Origin: Alkalibacillus silvisoli
GTDB lineage: Bacteria; Bacillota; Bacilli; Bacillales; Alkalibacillaceae
Assembly (NCBI RefSeq): GCF_039521975.1
Contig: NZ_BAAACZ010000009.1
Location: 62,001 to 126,000, forward strand
Direction of reading: 5' to 3'
Length of the DNA stretch: 64,000 nucleotides
Part shown: positions 53,389 to 62,736 of the stretch, one piece after another
Position numbering within the stretch: the stretch's first letter is position 1
How the letters are laid out: the number at the start of each line of letters is the position of its first letter
Position numbers and translations under genes: made by a program
Notes under the pieces: generated by a model
Databases searched by the model: none
Told to the model about the DNA's origin: nothing
The model's input: only the letters and a program-made list of their open reading frames with translations

Positions 53389-54162
53389 ATGGACCATTTA
53401 TCATGGGAAAAGCAAGACCAAATTGCAAATGTCCTAATTCAAAGTCCGCCTGCAAACGCTTTATCTTCTGGGATATTAAAAGACCTAGATCAAGTACTCG
53501 ATGAAGTAGAAGCGGATCAATCTATTAAACTTATAATCCTAAAAGGTGAAGGGAAATTCTTTTCAGCTGGAGCAGATATTAAAGAATTTACTGCATTTCA
53601 ACAAAAAGATGATTACAAGAATTTAGCGAAAAAAGGTCAACAGTTATTTGATCGAGTTGAACAATTTCACATTCCTGTAATCGCTTCAATTCATGGGGCA
53701 GCTTTAGGTGGTGGTTTAGAACTAGCGATGGCATGCCACGTCAGAATTGCAACAAAAGAGACGAAATTAGGTTTACCAGAGTTGAACTTAGGCATTATCC
53801 CTGGTTTTGCTGGTTCTCAAAGGTTGCCGCGTTATGTTGGGATCCCAAAAGCTTATGAAATGATTTTATCTGGAGACCCAATAACAGGTGAAGAAGCTGA
53901 AAAACTTGGATTAGTTAATCATGCAGTAGATGATTCACAATTAGAAGAAACAACAATGAAATTAGCTAATAAGTTTGTAGCTAAAAGCGGACCATCTATT
54001 CATGCAGTCATGAACCTATTACCATATGCAAAAACGTCGCAATTTTCAGATGGCGTTAACCAAGAAGCAGAAGAATTCGGTAAAGTGTTTGGTAATGAGG
54101 ACGCTAAAGAAGGCGTTCAAGCTTTTATTGAAAAGCGTAAACCAAACTTTAAAGACCAATAG
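53389..54162 (+). CDS. fadB: Enoyl-CoA hydratase (FadB-type of bacilli)
   Basis: This is a crotonase-family enzyme that hydrates trans-2-enoyl-CoA in beta-oxidation. The 257 residues show FFSAGADIKEF near 59-69, the oxyanion-hole IHGAALGGGLELAMACHVRIAT near 103-124, and the catalytic Glu in LPELNLGIIPGFAGSQRLPRYVG near 131-153. AAAGGGG precedes ATG 53389, 14 bp after fadR. The name follows the B. subtilis fadR operon; it is not the E. coli multifunctional FadB. Confidence 0.92.
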   Translation: MDHLSWEKQDQIANVLIQSPPANALSSGILKDLDQVLDEVEADQSIKLIILKGEGKFFSAGADIKEFTAFQQKDDYKNLAKKGQQLFDRVEQFHIPVIASIHGAALGGGLELAMACHVRIATKETKLGLPELNLGIIPGFAGSQRLPRYVGIPKAYEMILSGDPITGEEAEKLGLVNHAVDDSQLEETTMKLANKFVAKSGPSIHAVMNLLPYAKTSQFSDGVNQEAEEFGKVFGNEDAKEGVQAFIEKRKPNFKDQ

Positions 54163-54189
54163 ACCTATAGACCTAAAGGAGGTAATCCA

Positions 54190-54963
54190 ATGAACATTTA
54201 CGTTCTAATGAAAAAAACATTCGACACAGAAGAAAAAATTCAAATTAGCGGAGGCGCAATTGAAGAAGAAGGCGCCGAATTTATTATCAATCCATATGAT
54301 GAATATGCGATTGAGGAAGCAATCAATATTAAGGACACACATGGTGGTGAAGTCACAGTCGTTACAGTAGGTGATGAAGATTCAGAACAACAGCTTCGAA
54401 CAGCGCTTGCAATGGGTGCCGATCAAGCTGTACTAATAAACATTGAAGATGATGTAGAAGATGGAGATCAATATACTACTTCTAAAATATTATCAACTTA
54501 TTTAAAGGATCAAGATGTAGATATTATTCTTTCAGGTAATGTTGCAATCGACCAAGCGAGTGGCCAGGTTGGACCACGAGTAGCAGACCAATTAGACATT
54601 CCGTATGTCACAACTATTACTGACATTACAATTGATGGCTCTCAAGTAAATATTGAAAGAGATGTAGAAGGTGACGTAGAAAAAGTTCAAACATCATTAC
54701 CTCTTTTAGTTACTTGTCAGCAAGGGTTAAATGAACCACGCTATCCTTCATTACCAGGAATTATGAAAGCTAAGAAAAAACCTTTAGAAGAACTAGAACT
54801 TGATGATTTAGATTTAGATGAAGATGATGTAGAAGCGAAAACGGAAACGATAGATGTTTTCCTTCCACCTGAAAAAGAAGCAGGTAAAGTGTTAGAAGGC
54901 GAAGCTGATGATCAAGTGAAAGAGCTTGTATCACTACTAAGAACAGAAGCAAAAGTACTTTAA
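54190..54963 (+). CDS. etfB: Electron transfer flavoprotein beta subunit EtfB
   Basis: EtfB with EtfA accepts electrons from acyl-CoA dehydrogenase and carries AMP structurally. The 257-residue protein has MNIYVLMKKTFDTEEKI, the VTVGDEDSEQQLRTALAMGADQAVLI block near 56-82, and the recognition region near 190-200. A strongly acidic stretch (LEELELDDLDLDEDDVEAK, about 199-217) precedes the C-terminal arm. AAAGGAGG precedes ATG 54190. Confidence 0.95.
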   Translation: MNIYVLMKKTFDTEEKIQISGGAIEEEGAEFIINPYDEYAIEEAINIKDTHGGEVTVVTVGDEDSEQQLRTALAMGADQAVLINIEDDVEDGDQYTTSKILSTYLKDQDVDIILSGNVAIDQASGQVGPRVADQLDIPYVTTITDITIDGSQVNIERDVEGDVEKVQTSLPLLVTCQQGLNEPRYPSLPGIMKAKKKPLEELELDDLDLDEDDVEAKTETIDVFLPPEKEAGKVLEGEADDQVKELVSLLRTEAKVL

Positions 54964-54994
54964 TCAGACAGGTGTAGAAAGGAGCAGATATATC

Positions 54995-55966
54995 ATGAGT
55001 AAGATTTTAGCATTTGGAGAAGCACGTGATGGAGAGTTAAGAAACGTTTCGTTTGAAACAATTGCAGCAGCAAGGCAAATAGATCAAGACGCACAAGTCG
55101 TAGCCGTTGTATTAGCTGACCAAAATACAACAGCATTAGCAGAAGAGATGATTCACTATGGTGCTGATCGCGCCTTAGTTGTCGAGCATACAGACCTTAA
55201 AGAATATACATCAGATGCATACACTCAAGCAGCAATGACTGTTATTAATGAAGAAGACCCAGATGGCATTGTTATGGGACACACATCTTCAGGGAAAGAT
55301 TTATCTCCTCGAATTGCAAGTAAGTTAGATAACGGGCTAGTTTCTGATGTTACAGCAATTGAAGGTAGTTTAGAGGATGCTAAGTTTATTCGCCCAATTT
55401 ATTCAGGTAAGGCATTTGAGAAGAAGGCATTAAATGATGGTGTTACATTCGTAACGATTCGTCCTAACAACATTGCCCCACTTGAAAAAGATGAAAGTCG
55501 TTCTGGAGAAGTGAGTTCACTAGATGTAGATATCAAGGATTTACGCACAACTATTCAAGAAGTGATCCGTAAAGCTTCAGAAGGTGTGGATTTATCAGAA
55601 GCGAACATTATCGTTGCTGGTGGACGTGGAGTTAAAAGCGAAGAAGGTTTTGAACCGTTATATGAACTAGCTGATGAATTAGGTGCTGCAGTTGGTGCTT
55701 CACGTGGTGCATGTGACGCTGGGTATTGTGATTATTCATTACAAATCGGTCAAACAGGTAAAGTGGTAACACCAGACCTTTATATTGCAGTAGGTATTTC
55801 AGGAGCGATTCAACACTTAGCTGGTATGTCGAACTCTAAAGTAATCGTCGCTATAAATAAAGACCCTGAGGCAAACATCTTTAACGTAGCTGACTATGGT
55901 ATTGTTGGTGACTTATTTGATGTTATACCAAAGTTAACTGAAGAGATTAAAGGGTTAAAAGTATAA
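54995..55966 (+). CDS. etfA: Electron transfer flavoprotein alpha subunit EtfA
   Basis: EtfA binds FAD and passes electrons to the quinone pool. The 323-residue protein has an N-terminal alpha/beta domain and a C-terminal FAD domain. That domain starts NIIVAGGRGVKSEEGFEPLYELADELGAAVGASRGACDAGY near 205-245, then has IGQTGKVVTPDLYIAVGISGAIQH near 255-278 and AINKDPEANIFNVADYGIVGD near 288-308. AAAGGAGC precedes ATG 54995. A strong terminator ends the fadR operon. Confidence 0.96.
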   Translation: MSKILAFGEARDGELRNVSFETIAAARQIDQDAQVVAVVLADQNTTALAEEMIHYGADRALVVEHTDLKEYTSDAYTQAAMTVINEEDPDGIVMGHTSSGKDLSPRIASKLDNGLVSDVTAIEGSLEDAKFIRPIYSGKAFEKKALNDGVTFVTIRPNNIAPLEKDESRSGEVSSLDVDIKDLRTTIQEVIRKASEGVDLSEANIIVAGGRGVKSEEGFEPLYELADELGAAVGASRGACDAGYCDYSLQIGQTGKVVTPDLYIAVGISGAIQHLAGMSNSKVIVAINKDPEANIFNVADYGIVGDLFDVIPKLTEEIKGLKV

Positions 55967-55972
55967 GTAATT

Positions 55973-56017
55973 AACAGGCTCTTCGCTCTTTTTAAATGGG
56001 GGAAGAGCCTGTTTTTA
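55973..56017 (+). terminator. fadR-fadB-etfBA terminator
   Basis: AACAGGCTCTTC (55973-55984) pairs perfectly with GAAGAGCCTGTT (56002-56013), followed by TTTTA. Confidence 0.92.
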
Positions 56018-56111
56018 TACCGCTTTATCTATTCACAAACAAACTATTGGCATGGATTCAGATTAACGTGCTATACTAAATTTGAATTAGAAAGTTTAGG
56101 AGGAATTACGA

Positions 56112-56426
56112 ATGGCAATTGTAAACGCAACAGATCAAAACTTTAATAATGAAACATCTGAAGGATTAGTATTAGTAGATTTTTGGGCACCTTGGTGTGG
56201 ACCTTGTAAAATGATTGCTCCTGTATTAGAAGAGTTAGACGCAGATATGAGCGATAAAGTGAAAATTGTAAAAGTTGATGTTGATGAAAACCAAGAAACA
56301 GCACAAAAATTTGGCGTAATGAGTATTCCGACTTTAATCGTATTTAAAGATGGAGAGCAAGTTGATCAGGCTCATGGTTTTCAACCAAAAGATGCACTAG
56401 AAGAATTAGTAAATAAAAATGCATAA
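56112..56426 (+). CDS. trxA: Thioredoxin TrxA
   Basis: TrxA reduces protein disulfides in the cytoplasm. The 104-residue protein has the active site WCGPC (Cys29 and Cys32) in VDFWAPWCGPCKMIAP and the cis-Pro loop in VMSIPTLIVFK near 74. AGGAGG precedes ATG 56112. TTGGCA (56047) and TATACT (56072) could be its promoter, although the 19-bp spacing is long. Confidence 0.97.
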   Translation: MAIVNATDQNFNNETSEGLVLVDFWAPWCGPCKMIAPVLEELDADMSDKVKIVKVDVDENQETAQKFGVMSIPTLIVFKDGEQVDQAHGFQPKDALEELVNKNA

Positions 56427-56443
56427 AACGGTTTAACCTTTTT

Positions 56444-56480
56444 TAGAGGGCTGACTCATAAAGCGAGTTAGCTCTTTATT
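56444..56480 (+). terminator. trxA terminator
   Basis: AGAGGGCTGACTC (56444-56456) pairs, with a small bulge and one G-T pair, with GAGTTAGCTCT (56464-56474), followed by TTATTTT. Confidence 0.8.
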
Positions 56481-56530
56481 TTGAGTTTGACTTTATTTGA
56501 CATTCAGCTTCGTGTAATGGGGTGGGTTTT

Positions 56531-58330
56531 ATGAACGAGCGAATACAAGAGAAGTTAGCCATTTTGCCTGATCACCCAGGCTGTTATTTAATGAAGAATA
56601 AGAAAGATGAAGTTATTTATGTTGGGAAATCTAAAGTGCTGAAAAACCGCGTACGCTCTTATTTTACCAGTGCAAATGACTTAAAAACACAACGCTTAGT
56701 TAATGAAATAGTAGATTTTGAGTATATTGTTACAGGTTCTGAAATGGAAGCTTTAATTTTAGAGATGAACTTAATTAAGAAGTATGACCCTAAATATAAC
56801 GTCATGTTGAAAGATGACAAAAGTTATCCATTTCTTAAAATTACAAACGAACGACACCCACGCCTAATCGTGACACGCCAAGTGAAAAAGGATCAAGGGC
56901 GCTACTTTGGCCCATATACTAATGTTTATGCGGCTCGTGAAACGAAAAAGTTATTAGATCGACTTTATCCACTCAGAAAATGTAACGTTATGCCAAAACG
57001 CGTTTGTTTATATTACCACATCAACCAATGCCTTGGCCCTTGTGAACATTTTGTTAGTAAAGAAACAAATGAAGAATTAGTACAAAGTATTTCAAGCTTT
57101 TTAAATGGCGGACATAAAGCCATTAAACAAGAAGTTCAGGGGAAAATGCTTAAAGCATCAGAGGAGTTAGACTTTGAGAAAGCTAAAGAGTATCGTGACT
57201 TAATTGAACATATTGAAACTGTCATGGAAAAACAAACGATGGATTTGCATGATTTAACAGACCGCGATATTTTCGGATATTCTTATGATAAGGGTTGGAT
57301 GTGTGTTCAAGTGTTTTTTGTAAGGCAGGGTAAGCTAATCGAGAGGGATGTATCTATTTTCCCGTTTTATAATGAGCCTTCTGATGCATTTGTTAGCTTA
57401 ATCGCAAGCTTTTATACACATTCTAATCATATAAAGCCTAAGGAAATTAATGTTCCAGTTGGTATTGACCATGAGTTAATCCAACAATATTTGGATGTTA
57501 AGGTTAAAACGCCCTATCGTGGCCAAAAGAAAAAGTTAGTCGATTTAGCACAAGAGAATGCACAAATCGCTTTAAATGAAAAGTTCTCGTTGATTGAAAA
57601 AGATGAAGAACGCACTATAAAAGCCGTTGAACAACTTGGTGACATATTGAATATTGAAACCCCTCATCGAATTGAAGCTTTTGATAACTCCAATATTCAA
57701 GGAGCTCACCCAGTATCTGCCTTAATCGTTTTTATTGATGGTAAGGCTAAGAAAAATCAATATCGAAAATATAAAATTAAAACAGTCGATAAGCCTGATG
57801 ATTATGAAATGATGCGTGAAGTTATTAGACGCCGTTATAAGAGGGTGTTAAAAGAAGGCCTTCCTCTACCCGACTTAATTTTAGTAGACGGAGCTAAAGG
57901 TCAAATGTCAGCTGCAAATGACGTACTTGAAAATGAATTAGGACTAGACATCCCTTTATGTGGCTTAGCAAAAAATGAAAAGCATAAAACAAGTGAATTA
58001 TTATACGGTGAGTCAGCAGAACCTGTAGCAATGAAGCGTAATAGTCAGCCTTTTTATCTAATACAACGCATTCAAGATGAAGTTCACCGGTTTGCGATCA
58101 CATTTCATAGAGAGTTAAGAGGTAAAGGGGCAGTTCAATCTACTTTGGATGAAATTGAAGGCATTGGCCCGAAAAGAAGGCAATTATTAATGCAGCACTT
58201 TGGCTCAATTGAAGGAATCAAAAATGCTAGTCAAGAAGACTTCACAAAGTTAGGCATTCCAGAAACAGTCGCTTGGAGTATTAATCAATATTTTTATCAT
58301 AATCAAACTGATTCACGAGAAGATAAATAA
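56531..58330 (+). CDS. uvrC: Excinuclease ABC subunit C UvrC
   Basis: UvrC makes both incisions in nucleotide excision repair. I chose ATG 56531 behind GGGGTGG, giving 599 residues (598 in B. subtilis). The GIY-YIG domain has GCYLMKNKKDEVIYVGKSK near 16-34, and a UVR motif is near 200-235. The RNase H-like endonuclease domain (about 360-520) shows EAFDNSNIQGAHPVSALIVF and LILVDGAKGQ. The terminal HhH pair includes LDEIEGIGPKRRQLLMQHFG near 543. lysC and yslB, which follow in B. subtilis, are absent before sdhC. Confidence 0.96.
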   Translation: MNERIQEKLAILPDHPGCYLMKNKKDEVIYVGKSKVLKNRVRSYFTSANDLKTQRLVNEIVDFEYIVTGSEMEALILEMNLIKKYDPKYNVMLKDDKSYPFLKITNERHPRLIVTRQVKKDQGRYFGPYTNVYAARETKKLLDRLYPLRKCNVMPKRVCLYYHINQCLGPCEHFVSKETNEELVQSISSFLNGGHKAIKQEVQGKMLKASEELDFEKAKEYRDLIEHIETVMEKQTMDLHDLTDRDIFGYSYDKGWMCVQVFFVRQGKLIERDVSIFPFYNEPSDAFVSLIASFYTHSNHIKPKEINVPVGIDHELIQQYLDVKVKTPYRGQKKKLVDLAQENAQIALNEKFSLIEKDEERTIKAVEQLGDILNIETPHRIEAFDNSNIQGAHPVSALIVFIDGKAKKNQYRKYKIKTVDKPDDYEMMREVIRRRYKRVLKEGLPLPDLILVDGAKGQMSAANDVLENELGLDIPLCGLAKNEKHKTSELLYGESAEPVAMKRNSQPFYLIQRIQDEVHRFAITFHRELRGKGAVQSTLDEIEGIGPKRRQLLMQHFGSIEGIKNASQEDFTKLGIPETVAWSINQYFYHNQTDSREDK

Positions 58331-58380
58331 TAAGGGTAGTGATTATGTAGCAAATAGTGTCAAAATCAGCCAATACTTTC

Positions 58381-58409
58381 TTGACGCTTTTACGCGTTAG
58401 AAGTACAAT
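58381..58409 (+). promoter_or_regulatory. sdhCAB promoter
   Basis: TTGACG (58381-58386) and TACAAT (58404-58409), with a 17-bp spacer, lie 85 bp before sdhC. Confidence 0.65.
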
Positions 58410-58494
58410 AAACATGTCATGTATACTATAATTTGCATAGAGTATGTGAATCTTATCGATGAATCAATTTTACATCAAATGAGGGGGGTAACAC

Positions 58495-59109
58495 ATGGCG
58501 GAAAACCGTGAGTTCTTTAATCGCAGGCTACATTCTTTATTAGGTGTTTTTCCAATTGGTTTATTCCTAATGCAGCATTTAGTAGTTAACCACTTTGCTA
58601 CATATAGTCCAGAAGCATTTAATAATGCTGCACACTTTATGGAAAACTTACCTTTAAGACTATTTCTTGAGTTTGTTCTAATTTATATACCATTACTATT
58701 CCACGCAATTTATGGTGTATATATTGCCTTTACTGCCAAAAACAATTTAAGGCGTTATGGATATTTCCGAAATTGGATGTTCATGCTTCAAAGAGCAACA
58801 GGGATTATTACATTAATCTTTATTGTTTGGCACGTTTGGGAAACCCGTTTAGCTCATGCGATTTATGGAACAGAAGTTAACTTTGATATGATGGCTACCA
58901 TTTTAGAATCAACGTTTATGTTCTGGTTCTATATTGTTGGTGTCGTTGCAGCCGTTTTCCACTTTGCAAATGGCCTATGGTCTTTCTTTGTAACTTGGGG
59001 TATTACTGTAACGCCAAGATCGCAAACGTTCTTAACTTATGCAACGTTAGGTGTATTCATCATCTTTACTTACATGGGTATCGCATCACTAATCGCTTTT
59101 GCTAATTAA
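58495..59109 (+). CDS. sdhC: Succinate dehydrogenase cytochrome b558 subunit SdhC
   Basis: SdhC anchors SdhAB in the membrane and carries two haems. The 204-residue protein has five membrane helices (near 14-32, 57-82, 93-117, 136-160 and 178-200). Conserved His residues lie in the helices: MQHLVVNHFA near 22-31, LFHAIYGVY near 70-78, IVWHVWETRLAH near 108-119 and VFHFANGLW near 153-161. This is the single-subunit di-haem type of bacilli. GAGGGGGG precedes ATG 58495. Confidence 0.96.
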   Translation: MAENREFFNRRLHSLLGVFPIGLFLMQHLVVNHFATYSPEAFNNAAHFMENLPLRLFLEFVLIYIPLLFHAIYGVYIAFTAKNNLRRYGYFRNWMFMLQRATGIITLIFIVWHVWETRLAHAIYGTEVNFDMMATILESTFMFWFYIVGVVAAVFHFANGLWSFFVTWGITVTPRSQTFLTYATLGVFIIFTYMGIASLIAFAN

Positions 59110-59163
59110 TGAGTATTAGATTTCAATTTTAGTAATTTGTTTAAAAGGGAGTGAAACTTCATT

Positions 59164-60918
59164 ATGAGTAATAAAAATATCGTGGTAGTAGGCGGTGGCT
59201 TAGCTGGTTTAATGGCAACTATTAAAGCTGCAGAAGCTGGCGTACACGTTGATTTAATTTCACTTGTTCCTGTAAAACGCTCCCACTCTGTGTGTGCACA
59301 AGGTGGGATTAACGGCGCTGTTAATACGAAAGGTGAAGGTGACTCACCTTGGGAACACTTTGATGACACTGTATATGGTGGTGACTTCTTAGCTAATCAA
59401 CCACCAGTAAGAGACATGTGTGAAGCAGCTCCAAGCATTATTCATATGCTTGATCGTATGGGTGTTATGTTTAATCGTACGCCTGAAGGTTTATTAGACT
59501 TCCGACGTTTCGGTGGAACTCAACACCATCGTACTGCTTTCGCAGGGGCAACTACAGGACAGCAATTATTATATGCATTAGATGAGCAAGTTCGTCGTCA
59601 TGAAGCAAACGGACTTGTTACGAAATACGAAGGTTGGGACTTCTTAGAAGCTGTCATTGATGACGATGGCGTATCGCGAGGAGTAGTAGCTCAAGATATT
59701 CAATCACATGAAATAAGAGTATTCAAAGCTGATGCATCGATTATTGCAACTGGTGGTCCTGGTATTATTTTCGGTAAATCAACTAACTCTGTTATTAATA
59801 CAGGTTCTGCCGCATCTAACCTTTATCGTCAAGGTGCGATTTATGCAAATGGTGAGTTTATTCAAATTCACCCAACTGCTATCCCTGGCGATGATAAACT
59901 TCGATTAATGTCAGAATCTGCACGTGGTGAAGGTGGACGTGTGTGGACATATAAAGACGGTAAGCCATGGTATTTCTTAGAAGAGAAGTACCCTGCATAC
60001 GGAAACCTAGTACCTCGTGATATAGCTACTCGTGAAATTTTTGATGTATGTGTTAACCAAAAACTAGGTATTAATGGTGAGAATATGGTTTACTTAGACC
60101 TTTCTCATAAAGACCCTGAAGAATTAGACGTTAAGCTGGGTGGAATTATTGAGATTTATGAGAAATTCGTAGGTGAAGACCCACGAAAAGTACCAATGAA
60201 AATCTTCCCTGCTGTACACTATTCAATGGGCGGTCTTTGGGTAGACTATGATCAAATGACAAACATCCCTGGTATTTTCGCAGCAGGTGAATGTGATTAC
60301 ACAATTCACGGTGGAAACCGTTTAGGAGCTAATTCACTTCTATCCTGTATTTATGGTGGTATGGTGGCTGGTCCTAAAGCTGTTGAATATATCGATGGGC
60401 TAGAAGAATTAGCTGAAGACAAGTCATCACAACTATTCGATGATAAGAAGCAAGAAGAAGAAGAGAAGTTCGAAAACATTATGAACATGACAACAGGTAA
60501 AGAAAACGCTTATCAAATTCACCGTGAGTTAGGTGAATGGATGACTGATTACGTAACTGTTGTGCGTGATAATGAGAACTTAGTAAAGACAGATGAAAAG
60601 ATTCAAGAATTAATGGAGCGTGCGAAAGACATTAACATTAATGACACGTCAAGATGGAGTAACCAAACAGTCATGTTCGTACGCCAATTAGATAGTATGT
60701 TGCAGTTAGCACGTGTTATAACACAAGGTGCTTATAACCGTAATGAAAGTCGTGGTGCACACTTCAAACCAGAATTCCCTGATCGTAATGATGAAGAATG
60801 GCTAAAGACTACAAAAGCGACTTTCAATGCTGAGAAGAATGGTCCTGATTTCGAATATGAAGATGTCGATACATCTCTAATCGAACCACGTAAGCGTGAC
60901 TATTCTAAGACAAAATAA
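59164..60918 (+). CDS. sdhA: Succinate dehydrogenase flavoprotein subunit SdhA
   Basis: SdhA oxidises succinate and holds covalent FAD. The 584-residue protein has VVVGGGLAGLMA near 7-18, the FAD-attaching His41 in RSHSVCAQGGINGA, and the substrate-site FGGTQHHRTAFAGATTGQQ near 118-136. IHPTAI lies near 237, ARGEGGRVWTY near 256, and HGGNRLGANSLLSCI near 381-395. GGGAGTG precedes ATG 59164. It is the second gene of sdhCAB. Confidence 0.97.
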   Translation: MSNKNIVVVGGGLAGLMATIKAAEAGVHVDLISLVPVKRSHSVCAQGGINGAVNTKGEGDSPWEHFDDTVYGGDFLANQPPVRDMCEAAPSIIHMLDRMGVMFNRTPEGLLDFRRFGGTQHHRTAFAGATTGQQLLYALDEQVRRHEANGLVTKYEGWDFLEAVIDDDGVSRGVVAQDIQSHEIRVFKADASIIATGGPGIIFGKSTNSVINTGSAASNLYRQGAIYANGEFIQIHPTAIPGDDKLRLMSESARGEGGRVWTYKDGKPWYFLEEKYPAYGNLVPRDIATREIFDVCVNQKLGINGENMVYLDLSHKDPEELDVKLGGIIEIYEKFVGEDPRKVPMKIFPAVHYSMGGLWVDYDQMTNIPGIFAAGECDYTIHGGNRLGANSLLSCIYGGMVAGPKAVEYIDGLEELAEDKSSQLFDDKKQEEEEKFENIMNMTTGKENAYQIHRELGEWMTDYVTVVRDNENLVKTDEKIQELMERAKDININDTSRWSNQTVMFVRQLDSMLQLARVITQGAYNRNESRGAHFKPEFPDRNDEEWLKTTKATFNAEKNGPDFEYEDVDTSLIEPRKRDYSKTK

Positions 60919-60936
60919 GCATAGGGGGTAAAGTGT

Positions 60937-61704
60937 ATGGCGGAAGATCACAAAACAATTAAAATGATTATTCAGCGTCAGGATGAGCCTGAAGTACAAC
61001 CTTATGAAGAGGAATTTGATATTCCTTATCGTAAGAATATGAACGTTATTTCCGCATTGATGGAAATCCGCCGTAACCCAGTAAATGCAAAAGGAGAACA
61101 GACAACTCCAGTTTATTGGGATATGGGTTGTTTAGAGGAAGTCTGTGGTGCTTGTTCAATGGTCATTAACGGTAAGGCGGTGCAGTCATGTACAGCTTTA
61201 ATTGACCAATTAGAGCAACCGATTCGTTTAGAACCAATGAGAACATTTCCAGTTATACGTGATTTAGCTGTTGACCGTAGCCGTATGTTCGATTCACTGA
61301 AAAAGGTTAAAGCGTGGGTACCTATTGATGGTACTTATGACCTTGGAGAAGGTCCGCGAATGCCTGAGAGTAAACGTCAATGGGCTTATGAATTATCAAA
61401 ATGCATGACTTGTGGTGTATGTTTAGAAGCATGTCCAAATGTTAATAGCAACTCTGATTTCATTGGACCAGCAGCATTATCACAAGTACGTTTATTTAAT
61501 TCACATCCAACAGGTTCATACCATAAAGCTGAACGTATGGATGCATTATTAGATGATGGTGGTTTACAAGACTGTGGTAACTCACAAAACTGCGTACAAT
61601 CTTGTCCTAAGGGTATTCCTTTAACGACATCAATCGCAGCACTTAACCGTGAAGCAACGTTACATTCATTCAAGAGCTTCTTTGGTAGTGACTATCAACA
61701 CTAA
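60937..61704 (+). CDS. sdhB: Succinate dehydrogenase iron-sulfur subunit SdhB
   Basis: SdhB carries electrons from FAD to the quinone site. The 255-residue protein has the [2Fe-2S] ferredoxin domain with CLEEVCGACSMVINGKAVQSC near 67-87. The bacterial C-terminal domain has [4Fe-4S] and [3Fe-4S] ligands in CMTCGVCLEACP near 156-167 and CGNSQNCVQSCPKGIP near 211-226. GGGGGTAA precedes ATG 60937. A terminator follows within 10 bp. Confidence 0.97.
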   Translation: MAEDHKTIKMIIQRQDEPEVQPYEEEFDIPYRKNMNVISALMEIRRNPVNAKGEQTTPVYWDMGCLEEVCGACSMVINGKAVQSCTALIDQLEQPIRLEPMRTFPVIRDLAVDRSRMFDSLKKVKAWVPIDGTYDLGEGPRMPESKRQWAYELSKCMTCGVCLEACPNVNSNSDFIGPAALSQVRLFNSHPTGSYHKAERMDALLDDGGLQDCGNSQNCVQSCPKGIPLTTSIAALNREATLHSFKSFFGSDYQH

Positions 61705-61710
61705 AGCTAA

Positions 61711-61740
61711 AAAAGGCTGACAAAAGTCAGCCTTTTCTTT
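61711..61740 (+). terminator. sdhCAB terminator
   Basis: AAAAGGCTGAC (61711-61721) pairs perfectly with GTCAGCCTTTT (61726-61736) around a tetraloop AAAA, followed by CTTT. Confidence 0.92.
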
Positions 61741-61796
61741 AGGTCTATCTATTCTGATTATTCTTAAATTTTAACAAACAGGAGTGAGTTTAAGTT

Positions 61797-62258
61797 ATGA
61801 AAACACCTAGTTATATTGAGGATTTAAAACAGTGGAAAGACGAATTTACATTTTACATACCCATTAATATTCGCTTTTCTGAAACTGATCTCTTCGGTCA
61901 TGTCAATAATGTATCTCCCTTTATATATTTTGAAGAGGCAAGAATTGCTTATATGAATGAAATTAACTTATTCGGGGATCTTAAACAAGGGGTTACTAAA
62001 GTACCTGTTGTCAGTGACTTACAATGTGATTATTTGAAGCAAATTTATTTTGGAGAACAAATCAAAATGTATGTAAAAACAGCTTATATTGGTAATAGTT
62101 CAATTGACATTCATTATATGGCTGTCAATGAACAAGAAGAAGTTTGTTTAGTGGGGCGTGGAAGGATTGTTCAGATTGATTCCACAACAGGTAAGGCTGA
62201 GGCATTTAATGAAGAGCAACAAGATCGGCTTTATCATAAAAATCCGATTAATCGTTAA
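61797..62258 (+). CDS. ysmA: Acyl-CoA thioesterase, hot-dog fold (YsmA)
   Basis: This is a 153-residue 4HBT-type thioesterase. The signature RFSETDLFGHVNNVSPFIYFEEARIAYM near 25-52 contains the catalytic Asp-x-x-x-His-Val-Asn pattern. A central hot-dog helix and five beta strands follow. CAGGAGTG precedes ATG 61797. In B. subtilis ysmA also stands between sdhB and gerE. The natural substrate is not known. Confidence 0.9.
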   Translation: MKTPSYIEDLKQWKDEFTFYIPINIRFSETDLFGHVNNVSPFIYFEEARIAYMNEINLFGDLKQGVTKVPVVSDLQCDYLKQIYFGEQIKMYVKTAYIGNSSIDIHYMAVNEQEEVCLVGRGRIVQIDSTTGKAEAFNEEQQDRLYHKNPINR

Positions 62259-62278
62259 AACTATGACAAATAACGCGA

Positions 62279-62306
62279 ACGTAGAAACACCAACTGACAT
62301 AAACTA
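62279..62306 (+). promoter_or_regulatory. Sigma-K-type promoter of gerE
   Basis: AC (62279-62280) is followed after 17 bases by CATAAACTA (62298-62306), an exact fit to AC-N16/17-CATANNNTA. It lies 65 bp before the gerE TTG start, as expected for this sigma-K gene. Confidence 0.75.
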
Positions 62307-62371
62307 TGGTGACTAATCAAAATCCTCATGTAAGAAGTAGCTCACTTCTTAAATGGAGGAGGGGTTACCGC

Positions 62372-62596
62372 TTGGACAGCAAAAAGTATCGACCTAGCAA
62401 TATATTAACAAAGAGAGAGAGAGAAGTTTTTGAATTGCTTGTTCAAGACAAAACAACTAAAGAAATAGCTGAAGAATTATTTATATCTGAAAAAACAGTA
62501 AGAAATCACATATCGAACACAATTCAAAAATTACAAGTAAAGGGGCGTTCACAAGCTGTCGTTGAATTAATACGACTCGGTGAAATAAAACTTTAA
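62372..62596 (+). CDS. gerE: Spore-coat regulator GerE
   Basis: GerE is the last mother-cell transcription factor, a LuxR-type helix-turn-helix protein that switches late coat genes. I chose TTG 62372 because GGAGGAGGGG lies 9 bp upstream and the product is then 74 residues, exactly the B. subtilis length. A longer frame to ATG 62306 would begin inside the sigma-K promoter. The core LTKREREVFELLVQDKTTKEIAEELFISEKTVRNHISN is almost identical to B. subtilis GerE. A terminator follows. Confidence 0.96.
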   Translation: MDSKKYRPSNILTKREREVFELLVQDKTTKEIAEELFISEKTVRNHISNTIQKLQVKGRSQAVVELIRLGEIKL

Positions 62597-62601
62597 ATGA
62601 A

Positions 62602-62632
62602 CCGGCTATTATTATAGCCGGCTTTTTATTCA
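62602..62632 (+). terminator. gerE terminator
   Basis: CCGGCTAT (62602-62609) pairs with ATAGCCGG (62614-62621), followed by CTTTTTATT. Confidence 0.9.
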
Positions 62633-62736
62633 TTTTGTTATAATAAAAGTGATTGCATTCACTATAGTTGGACTTGCATTTTTTGACTAAAAAAGTGAAA
62701 ATAAATAAAAAGGTATGTTTTTAAGGGGGCAAACCA

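Noticed and set aside
62306..62371. Longer N-terminus for GerE from ATG 62306
   Set aside because: It has no ribosome-binding site, lies within the sigma-K promoter, and adds 22 residues not present in GerE.
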